DNA from: Odontocerum albicorne
Lineage: Eukaryota; Arthropoda; Insecta; Trichoptera; Odontoceridae
Direction: 5' to 3'
Length of the DNA stretch: 64,000 nt
Assembly (NCBI GenBank): GCA_949825065.1
Contig: OX463855.1
Coordinates: 39,690,301 to 39,754,300 of the forward strand
Numbering within the stretch: the first letter of the stretch is position 1; the number at the start of each line of letters is the position of its first letter. The position numbers and the translations under genes were made by a program. The notes beneath the pieces are model-generated. The model did no database searches, was not told the DNA's origin, and was given only the letters and a program-made list of their open reading frames with translations. Below are positions 42,501 through 54,500 of the stretch, in pieces.

Positions 42501-45500
42501 ATAAAGAGTTAAACGCAAACAGTAACACCTCAAAGTTGAAGATGTAGTTTTCAAATATAATTAAAAATTGAAACACTGTTTAAATACGTTTGAAATATAT
42601 CTTTAAACCTACTAGGTTAGTCAAAAAGTTTGAAAGCGACATCTATGGAGCAGTAGAAAACCAAAATTTCTACGCCATTTTAATATTTCATCTTTCATAA
42701 GAACGTACTCAAAATTTCATTTCGATCTGTCAATTCATTCTTTGTTTACAAGCCATTTGAAATTGACGTGTCAGTGTATTTTTTAACAATGGAAAAATCC
42801 GAATATCGTGCAGTGATTAAATTCTTTGTTTTGGAAGGTTTATCGGCTACTGAGATCCATGCAAAGATGGTGAAAGTATTAAAGGAGTCTTCTCCTTCAT
42901 TTCCAACCGTTCACCGATGGGTTTTGGAGTTTAAGCGTGGCCGTACAAGCGTTGAAGACGATCCACGCTCAGGACGACCAAAAAGTGCATCAACACCAGA
43001 AATCATAGCGAAAATACAGGATATGGTTTTGGAAGATCATCGATCGACTGTTGATGTGATAGCTGACACCATAGGCATCTCACATGGAACAACATGGCAT
43101 ATTTTGGCTGAAGTTTTGGGTTTCAAAAAACTACCACTATGGATGAGACTTGGGTCTACCACCATGATCCTGAATCAAAACAAGAGGCTAAGGAGTGGTA
43201 TGAACCAGGCACTTTGGCTCCGAAGCGAGTTCGTGTCCAGAAATCGGCCAAGAAGGTGTTAGCGTCAGTTTTTTGGGATGCAAAAGGAATTTTATTGATA
43301 GATTATCTCCAAACTGGTAAGACAATCAACTTTGATTATTATTGTGACCTTTTGGACCAGTTGGATGAAAAAAATTGTGAAAAAAGACCCGGTTTGCAGA
43401 AGAAAAAAATCATTTTTCATCAAGACAATGCATCTGCTCACACAGCTCAAAAAACCATCGCGAAAATCAGTGAATTGGGGTATGAATTGTTGCAGCATCC
43501 ACCCTATTCGCCAGATTTAGCTCCCTCTGACTTCTGGCTGTTCTCACACCTCATTTGATGAAAAATTCCTTCGTGGAAAGCATTTTTCATCAAACGAAGA
43601 GGTTATAGCCGTCGTAGAGGAGTATTTTGCAGGCCTTCCAGAAAGTCACTTTCGTGATGGGACAACAAAGTTGGAAGATCGTTGGACCAAGTGTATTGAT
43701 CTTATGGGAGACTATACTGAGCAATAAAAGTGATTTCCCCCCAAAAAAAATGTATTTTCATTTCCGCTTTCAAAACTTTTTGACTAACCTAGTAATTAGT
43801 TTCAAGTCAGATGTGACTCATTTTCAGGGGTATTTTGAACGAACAGTTAGTTCGGAATACGTCTGAAAATGAGTCACGTATGACTTGAAATTAGTTGGGT
43901 TATACTCGTATATTTATATACATATTTACGATGACCCTCGTATTTACGAGGGTCATCCAGAAAATAATGTTACAACATTTATGTAGGATCAAAAAATGCT
44001 TGTATTTAATTGAAATTCACAGGATACTTCACAAATATATTAAACTATTTTTCAACGTAATCGCCGTCGAGATCGAGACATTTCTGTAGTCGGGGCACCA
44101 GCTTTTGTATGCCAGTGTCATATACCTCCGCCGCCAGCTCTTTCAGTCACTTCTTCACAGCTTCCTCGACCTCCTCATCGTTGGAAAATTGTTGGGGTAT
44201 AGTGACACACCCACGTCTCATCCCCCGTCACGATAAAGCCCAGAAAAGCTTCTCCCTCCTGTGCAAAACGATCCAAAAATTCACACGCGGCGGTCACGCG
44301 ATTTTGACGGTGCTCCGGTGTGACCATTCTGGGCACCCATCTCGCACACAACTTCTTGTAACCAAGTTTTTCCGACACAATATCACCAAGGAGACTTCGA
44401 GAAATGTCAGGAAATTCTTCGTGAAGGTCGACAAGTGTCACACGGTGGTCATTTGGCACTTGTTCTTCAATTTTTTGCACAAGTTCGTCAGAAATCACTG
44501 CCTTGCCTCGTTGTGAGTATCAGTACGGCCTTCTCTGAACAACCTAACCCACTTCGTGACATGTTGTCGACTCTTTACATCACTATCATAAACTTCCACG
44601 AGCTTCCGATGGATATTCGCGGCGGTATTGTTCTGCAAAGTCAAAAAACGGATGAACGCGTGGATCTCGCACGGACGAGAGGTGGCGGGAGCACGCGACG
44701 ACTTCTCCATCGGAAGAATTTACTGTGACTGGAAAAAATTACCGACAAACACGCGGGACCAAACAAACTGACCGTTAGGCTCCCCCATACACGCCAGGTG
44801 CGCCAACTTCGAAACAAAATATTTCCCCCGGCCTCAAGAGCCCTTCTAACCCTACTTTCTAGATGACCTTCGTATATAATTTTAAATGGATTAAAAATGT
44901 TTCAATTATTAATTATATTTGATTAAACATGAATTAGCACAGTGTTAAAGTTAAGACTCTAAAAATATTACGAGTAGAGTTTTCACAAAAATTTTGACCA
45001 GCGAAGATAAAGCTCTATCTACAAGTAAACCTTGTAAAATTGTAATTTGTTTTATCAAACACTGTTTATTCCACTTTTCCTAACGGTATAACCCTACCTG
45101 TTTCAAGGCTTTCACCTAATTTTCAGGTGAGCACAAACATAGTCTTGTTTGTACTCACCTGAAGATGAGGTGAATGAAACCGGTAGGGTTATACCGTTAC
45201 AAAAAGTGGAATAAACAGTGTTTGATAAAAACAAATTACAATGTCTTTAAACCTCCACAACGTTAATGCCTTAACTATAAACCTTGTAAAAGTTATTGCA
45301 AAACAGTACACTACCTTGATCAAAAAGTTTTAGTACTTTATACATAAAATCGAAAATACAAGTTTATTCATCAAAATCGATATGGTCCCCTTCAAAGTAC
45401 TCCCCATCGACTGACACGCACTTACGCCACCGCTTGATCCAATCCTCGAAACACCGCTGGTACTCAATTTTCGGTATGTCCATCAGAGCCGTCTTCGATT

Positions 45501-48500
45501 TTGATCATCCTCTCCGGTGATGATATCCTCTCCGGTGCTGTAACGCGTTCCGCGAAGCGGTTTTTTAAGTCGGTTGAACAGGAAAGAGTCGCAGGTAGCC
45601 AGATCAGGTGAATCCAAAGGCTGCTGGATGGTATTTGTGTTGTTTTTGGTCAAAAACTCATGGAAATCATGTCTTTCGCGATTTCAACGCGGTCCTTTTT
45701 TTGCATGAAATTGAGATCTTTCGGCACCAGTTTTGCAGCGACAAGTCTGAGGCCCAAATCACTAACCAAAATGTCTTGAGCGGATCCATAAGCGATGTTC
45801 AAGTCCTCTGCCAGCTCTATGATGGTCAATTTGCAGTTTTTGGCCAACATTTCTTTGATTTTATCGATGTTTTCATCGGTTTTCGACTGCCACTGCGTTC
45901 GTCATCCTCGACCGACTCACGACCACTTCTGAAGCGTTTGTGCCACCGAAAAACACTTCTCCAACATTTCCAAGGTCTGCGAACCGTTAAATCTGTTTTT
46001 CACACAAAATTATTGCAAACTCGTTGATGCCATTTTTAAACTTGTAAATAATCGAAAACATTCACAAAGGCAGATGTACTCAGTACAGCGTAACTTTTTC
46101 AAATATCAAGCTATGAAGCTGAAATTTGGAGGGAAGTGTCAATGATAGATGTGGTAACCTAACAAAAAAAAAATTCAATTGGGTGACTGACAGCGTCACA
46201 CGGTGGCCGGTCCTAAAACTTTTTGATCAAGGTAGTATTTCATACGACGTATTACTCATAAAAAATATTGATATTTACAAATTTCTAGTTAATTGTTTTT
46301 AAAGATTAATTTAATAACATTTAAATATTTTGTACATAGACAGCAAAATTAAACACAACCAAACAATCATCAACATAACACAAAATAAATAAAGCACACA
46401 GAACATATATTTATTTTACAACTTGTAAAAAGATAAATGAAACCATTTCATGTAAATAATTTTAACTTTTCATTTATGCTGGGGAAATGTATTAGATGTT
46501 AACATAAATTGTGTCCGTTTTTTTCCAATTTAAAAATGAGCACCAAAAGCAAAACAAAATGGTAAAGGTTATGCATCATTCTAAAGGAAATTTTCTGCTC
46601 TACAAGATATTGTGTTTGCTTTTACGTTAAATATTTTATTTTATTTGATTATAAGCCTTCAAAATGGAATGTCAAGTAGACGAAAGTGAGCATTTTCGAC
46701 ACCTCCAGTGAACTTCGATGAGGACCGCTTAAACCATATTATTCATGAAGATCCCCTTCAAACCACCGTAGAATTGGCTGAGCAGATGAATTGTAGTCAC
46801 ATGACTGTATACCGCCATCTTAAATCAATGGGAAAAATCCAGAAGTTCGGCGCTTGGGTTCCACATGTTTTGAGTGAAAACAACAAAAATCAACGTTCGA
46901 CAATTTCTGCTGGTTTGCTCGCGCGTCATCGTACTACGCATGGCCACAAGCAAAGGTTCCTTTACCGCATCATTAGTGGTGATGAAAAATGGTTTGAAAA
47001 TGGTGATGAAAAATGTTTGAAGGGGATTTTCATGAATAATATGGTTTAAGCGGTCCTCATCGAAGTCCACTGGTCGTCCGGAACGCTCCATGTCTTTCAG
47101 GTCGAAATTACCATATTTGTAACGTAAAAACCATCGACGAGCTGTCCTTTCATTCAGAGCATCTTCACCGTACACTTCGCAAATATCGCGAGCAGCTTTA
47201 TTTCCTCGATTGAACGCGAACAGAAGGAGGTGTTGAAAATGCTCACTTTCGTCTACTTGACATTCCATTTTGAAGGCTTGTAATCAAATAAAATAATATA
47301 TGTAACGTAAAAGCAAACACAATATCTTGTAGAGCAGAAAATTTTCTTTCGAATGATGTATAACCTTTACCATTTTGTTTTAATTTTAGTGCTCATTTTT
47401 AAATTTGGAAAAAAACGGACACAACTTATATTGACACCTAATACTTTTGTAACTTGCCCATTCATTCTAAATAACCTTTTATTTTCCCATTTATTCATTT
47501 CATATTTATTTTTATTTAATATTCACAATACAACAATGGATAAGGGAACTGTAGAATACAATTACAAAATAATGCAAAAAAAACAATAAATTTTGTGGAT
47601 ATAGAGAACCACTTTACTAGGCAAGCCCTGTGTCGAAGTGGTCTCATTCCTTAATCAAAAATTTCATATACATGCCCTAAATAATAAAACACAGTTGTAA
47701 CACTTAGGCCGAGGCCACACCAAAGTGCTTTGTTAGGTATTAGCCTAGGTTTTACGTGACTCATATACTAGGTGACTTCATGCCTGGCCACACCAAAGTG
47801 CTACGCTTAAATTCATTTGACAGTTGGGAGCGGTTGAGTCAACATACGATGTCACTCTTAAAACTAACCAATTTCATTACAACTTACCATTTTTATTTAC
47901 TTTCTGTGCAATTTCATTCCAAAATGATTTTATTACAGATACATTTTTGTATAATTTGCTCGATGGGTTCCACAAAGGCTCCCTTTTATACACAGCTGTC
48001 ATTAAAACTTCCGCCATCTTGTAAATTAACCAACACGTCTGTTCCTTAGGAGATTCACTCGGTGACTAATCGTCATGCAACGTGGTGCGAAGCGTGCAGT
48101 GTGGCCACTGCGATAGTATGCGGTACGTTGGTTCGCTAGAATATATCGCCTAACTCGCAGCATAGTTCTAAGCATCAAGCGAGGCTCCTACCTGTGTGGC
48201 CGAGGCCTTACATTCCGCATTCACATAGTTACACATATTTAAAATTTGTGGTGCATGGCTTCATGGTAATGCACTGGCCTTCGGTATGGAAGGTTCCCTG
48301 TGCTACTCCCCTCGAACGACACAGGCATTTTTTCTGCTTAGTATTCGGGAATATAAGGATACCGTTGACTACTGTCATATTTATTCTTTCAAAAATAAGG
48401 GGACAAAACATGTCTGTGAGCTCCGATTGTCTCCTTTCAGGCGTGCCATCGGATCTAGTACAGCAGTGTGGCCGATGAGTTTGCTGGTGTGCAACGACTC

Positions 48501-51500
48501 ACTCCCTTCAAGAGGAGAAAAAAGAAGAAAGAGCTGAAAACTCCATGGCACAGCTCCTCGTCTTTCAACATTTTTTTAGGTAGCAAAGATGCAAAACGAA
48601 GACCATTATAAAAAAAACCCTCAAAAACTGTCAGAAATGACTACGCACAGGCTACATGTAAACAATGACGCCTTTTGAACGCTCTCATTACAATGTTGCT
48701 ATTTTGCTAATCGCGAGTAGTGAATTTATTGTTACCCACTATGTTAGTGACTCGAATATAAGGCGACCCCCCCCTATTTACGTGTCGCCTTTTTAAATAA
48801 AAAACCTCGCCTTATAGTCGGGCTAATACGACACATCTTAATCTCAACTACCACATCAAAATCATATCCAACAACTCCTTATCATACACTCTACATTCAC
48901 ATCAATCATTCACTCACAAGTTTATTTATAAATATATCTCCTTTTAATACCTGAAAGTGTCTCAAGCAGGGGCGACTCGTCTTTAACCCTTCCCTTACGG
49001 TGATAAAATTGAAACGCGCGCTCCGGTGTTGGGTAGTGAGTACGCGATAAAAAATTAGCGATTTTAAATCGGAAAAATAAGAACATTCATAGATAATCCC
49101 CTTAATTAATTATAATTGAAGTTAAAAATTATAATAATTGAGATTTATTTGCTGAAAATATTAAAAAACCATCTGGCACCGCTCACGGAATGGGCGTAGA
49201 TCTAGTCTTGTTGCCAGCCCAAAAGCTACTGCGGCGCGGAGCGGCGGTGGCATACCCGGGCGTGGCTTACACTTGCGACGTTGAGACAATTGAGCTCCTC
49301 ACAATTCAGTGAAGTATGCAAAAGTGAGATGCGAATATAGTGTCACGCTTCCCGCATACTCTTCACCTATCGTCAAGACCCAAGATCGAGGCACTCACAG
49401 CGTTTAAATGCGAATTTGTTTTCGATCTTCACAAAACACCTACGATGTAGTCGATAAACTCTGATTATTATTAATATTATTTTTTAAATCAATGCGTAAA
49501 TATATTATGGAGGAATACCTAAAATCTTAACCTTGTATTTATTATATTTATAGAGATATTGATGGTTATTAGAAGCAACGTGTAGAAGATACCCAACACA
49601 GGGAAGGAAAGGTTAAGGGCAACCGGGGGCATGCCCCACACACATTTCTCTTAATAAAAAAATAATAACTAGCTGAAATGTTTTTGAAACGCGTTTTTAT
49701 TATTGGTATAATTGTAATTATTCTTAGTTTTCCGGAATATTATTTGCACGTAATGATTTATAAATATTTGAATAAAAAATTATATTAACTTATTACTGGT
49801 AAGTAGGTGTGAAATATATACGCGTACGAAGTACGAAATACGATGCACGCATACAACCAAACGAGTTGTGGCGGGGTAGTTTTGTCTCTGCCCTGGTCAC
49901 GTGGTCGCTAGCTTCAGTTAAACTGTCGCTATGGCGCGAGATCTGATAGTGTTTGGGCAATCAGTGAAGGTAAAGAGAAAAGTTCCATATTACCGTATAC
50001 AGAAGGTCGCTTTTCCTTTGCTGCGTAAAGGTCTGTTTGGGGCAAGAGCACGCCTGCCCCGCGCTGTAATGAGCGACGTTTATTTTTTTGTTTTTCGTGT
50101 TCACGTATTATATTAATAAAAACGATTTCAATTTGATTTTGTGAAAAATTCATATTTTTATAATTAGAGTTTTATTTATTTAATTTTTATACGTTAATAA
50201 AAAATATTTTCATTTGATTTTGTGAAAAATACATGTTTTTTTTTTATAATTATAGTTTTGTTAATGTTTATATTTAAATAAAAAATATTTTCGTTTAATT
50301 TCGCAATAAAAAATTTGATAATTCTTAGTATTTTCTTGGTTCGACCTAACTGTACTAAAAATATATACAGTTCATTTAAAAAAAAAAAAAATGAGGGGGG
50401 GAGGGGAACTTCAGCCGCATCATGCCCCACCTGTTTTTAAAGTCACGAGCCGCCCCTGGTCTCAAGTATATATTAAGAATTGAACTAACTATGAAAAGTC
50501 ATAGAGTAACTAAAGCATAAACTTATCTCTTACCGATTCCCAAGCAGGTGCATTGTGACAAACATTCCAAATGTTCATGAGATCATCGAACCACAGCCGT
50601 ATACCCTGGTCCATGTCTTCAGGGGCTTGCGAGTGGGGTAGGTACACCATTAGCTGCTGGATCGTGTCCTGGTTGGCCGTGTTCCATGGACTGAAACGAG
50701 GCAGCATCTCGTCCAAGATTTCTCGCGTAGCCGAGAGTGGGAAAAAACTGAAAATAATAATTATTGATGACAGATTTATGTTCGAGACTGAAATGGTAGA
50801 TCAAATGAATGGTATATACATTGAAATATTTCTATAGGAGACATAACCTGTGAGTCTAGAGAAACAGCTAGTGTTGTGCAATATTCGTCATGGTTTTCAA
50901 TCCACAGATCACATTTTATGGTGATGCAATGATTTATCCGAGTCAATAATTTCCCATGAGATTTCCGTTCCACTTTACATTGAGTCTAGGGAAACAGCTA
51001 GTGTTGTGCAATATTCGTCATGGTTTTCAATCCACAGATCACATTTTATGGTACTGCAATGATATATCCGAGTCAATAATTTCCCATGGGATATCCGTTC
51101 CACTTTACATTGAGTCTAGAGAAACAGCTAGTGTTGTGCAATATTCGTCATGGTTTTCAATCCACAGATCACATTTTATGGTGATGCAATGATTTATCCG
51201 AGTCAATAATTTCCCATGGGATATCCATTCCACTTTACATTGAGTCTAGAGAAACAGCTAGTGTTGTGCAATATTCGTCATGGTTTTCAATCCACAGATC
51301 ACATTTTATGGTACTGCAATGATATATCCGAGTCAATAATTTCCCATGGGATATCCATTCCACTTTACATTGAGTCTAGAGAAACAGCTAGTGTTGTGCA
51401 ATATTCGTCATGGTTTTCAATCCACAGATCACATTTTATGGTGATGCAATGATTTATCCGAGTCAATAATTTCCCATGGGATATCCATTCCACTTTACAT

Positions 51501-54500
51501 TGAGTCTAGAGAAACAGCTAGTGTTGTGCAATATTCGTCATGGTTTTCAATCCACAGATCACATTTTATGGTGATGCAATGATTTATCCGAGTCAATAAT
51601 TTCCCATGGGATATCCATTCCACTTTACATTGAGTCTAGAGAAACAGCTAGTGTTGTGCAATATTCATCATGGTTTTCAATCCACAGATCACATTTTATG
51701 GTACTGCAATGATTTATCCGAGTCAATAATTTCCCATTGGATTTCCATTCCACTTTACATTGATACAACTTCAGACTAATTTGCTACACCTGCGTCAAAG
51801 AATAGTTTTACTGCATTCGAAGTCTTCCGCTATATACTGGCAACTTGCAGGACTGTTTGAACTCCAAGTCTTAAGGGAGTATTCTAGTCTAGAGGCGTGT
51901 ATTTCGGGCGTTCTTTCTGACTAAATAATAAATATTTATCCTATTTTTTACAGTTTGTTTATTGATGATTTGAGAATGTGCAAAAAAAAATGAAAATTCA
52001 AAATGTTATCAGCTGTTATATCTTCTCGTAATAAAAAACAGGGGTGGTGAGCTGGTCGACATGATTGAAACCCTTTCGTAAATTTGAAACAAAAATCATA
52101 CACAGTTTCTTGATAAGAAATAATGTCGTTATAGTTGGTACCAAAGAGAAAAAAAAATCGTAAAATGGCGGCTGTCTGAAAAAAATTTCATTTTTTTTAC
52201 CGTTTTTTTAATTTTTAAAAAATAGTAAATAAATTAGTTTTCAAGGTAGGGACGATATAAAAACATTTATCGAAGTTCCATACCAAATTTGAATGCAATC
52301 GGTTGGATAGAACTTGAGATTTTATGTCGACCAGGTCGAAAAAAGTAGTTTCAAGATAAACGCATTTAAAGTTTTGAGATTATTGTCCGAGTCATACCGG
52401 TGCGGCGTAATTGCTGCCTCATTTATAGCTATAACTTCGTAAATATTGAGAACTTTAAAATTTCCTTTTGAGACCATATTCTTAAAGGTCTAAAATTTAA
52501 GAATATGCAAGAAGAAAAAGGCAAAATAGAAGGCCGAAGAGGTGTTGGCAGGAGGCAAATCTCCTGGCTCCGCAATATACGTGATTGGACTGGCATAAGA
52601 GGTGTTGGAGATCTTTTTCGGGCTGCCGGGGACAAAGATGTCTACTCTCAGGTGATATTCAACATTGGGGGGGACCTGACATGACACTGGGATGAAAAAA
52701 AAAACGATTTTTTCAAATTTCTAGAGTAGAATACCTCGTTAAGTCACTTTATAGTATATTTACTATGCAGAGAATCATTTTCCTCCTCCCGTGATGTCAG
52801 ACTTGAGGACTATTAGCAGAATTTTGATACTGTCTCGTTCGAGAATATATGTTTCAAAGCCCCATTGTTCTACATCCGAAGGCTTCATTACTTGGGTATT
52901 AAACAATGTTGTTTCCCGGTCACAAAATTATATATACGAATATATACATCAGAATCGCCAGTTCAGAGAATGTAATGAAAAAAAAAGTACTGCACAACAA
53001 CATTTTGGAAAATGCTGCTTTATAAAAATATTATGTTTAACTGTTACGATACGTTAAAAAAAACTTCTCGAGCCGTAATAATTTAAAGGTTGCCAACACT
53101 AAAATCATCGGTCCAAAAATAAAGGGCCCTGAACAAACACAAAACCCTGAATATGACATTTATTAATTGATTTTAAAATGTAACATCTTTAACAGACAAA
53201 TATTTTCCGAAGTGGCATAAAAATATTTCTTCACCGAGCTGCTAAATAAATTTAGAAAATTTCTTAATCAACTTCCGTCATGCGGATTATTTTCTTTGAG
53301 AATAGCTCTCTTGGAAAGGCGCCAACTGAAATACTTCATTAGTTTGGATACATATTAAATGGAGAGAGAGAGAGAACTATTTTCATATGATGTCAGTTTT
53401 TATAAGTCAATATATGATTTTAGTGTTGGCCCGTCAAAAATAACCATGATAATACAGGAATACCTCGTTTAACGCGATCAATTCAGTCCGTAATTTCTTA
53501 GCACTAAATCGAACACAACAAACAATAAGATTTACTCTAATTAATCCACGATGATTTAGTTCGAAAGAAAAAAAATACACTGGATAAAACGATCAAGGAA
53601 TAAAAAAACAATGCACTAATTTTTATTTAACCTGTTCACCGCGTTAAAAATAAAATTCCACGAATCCTGTGTGCGGCACAATTTCAACGTTTTTTAATTT
53701 CTAAGTTTAAACACATATTTTGTTTAGAACCACTGATATTTGATTACAACACCAAGTAAACATGACACTTAAGTAATTTTCTGATAATAAATAATAGTCA
53801 TTACTCTTAAGGAGACTCATTAAATAAAGGAGATAAACTAAACATTACGTAAAATAAACAAAGGAATGCTACGATCAAATCAATGCTTCATGACACTCAC
53901 CCAATCAAATGCATATAGCACTAGTAATGTTTATTTACGTAAGAGAGACTTAGTAATGTTTATTTACGTAAGAGAGACTCATCGCAGGACTCGATCCGCG
54001 CGACAGGTCGTTAATGCTGGAAATATTGAGAAACCAAAAAAATTCGGCGCTCTGTTTGTTCAACAATATCTCATAAACTAATATATTATTTGACAAGGTT
54101 TTCAGAGATGTCGCTAGAATAAAGATTATTTTAAATTTTAGTTCAATTTTTATTCCGGTTTTGTGTCATTTTTTTTAAGTATTTGTGATTTGAAACTTGG
54201 ATTGTCGTCAGATCACAGGCGTTTGTGCTCCCCGCGGGGAACACGTTAATGACTAAATACATACGAGAGTTGCTACTTAAGTTTCGATACAGACAAGTAA
54301 AAACAAATATTTATCATCGAAAATGGCTTTATTGATTTTCAAAATACTCTCCATGAAGATCAATACACTTTTGCATGCGTTTAAACCAATTTTCGAAGCA
54401 CTTTTTCCACTCCGAATGAGGTAACTTCAAAACATGCGTTTTGAACGCATCAACCGCTTCTTCAGGCGTCGAAAAATGTTGACCCCGCTATTTATTTTCG

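Noticed and set aside
50956..51452. Paired 78-codon frames HFTLSLGKQLVLCNIRHGFQ
   Set aside because: Both lie in the 130-base tandem array and are copies of each other.
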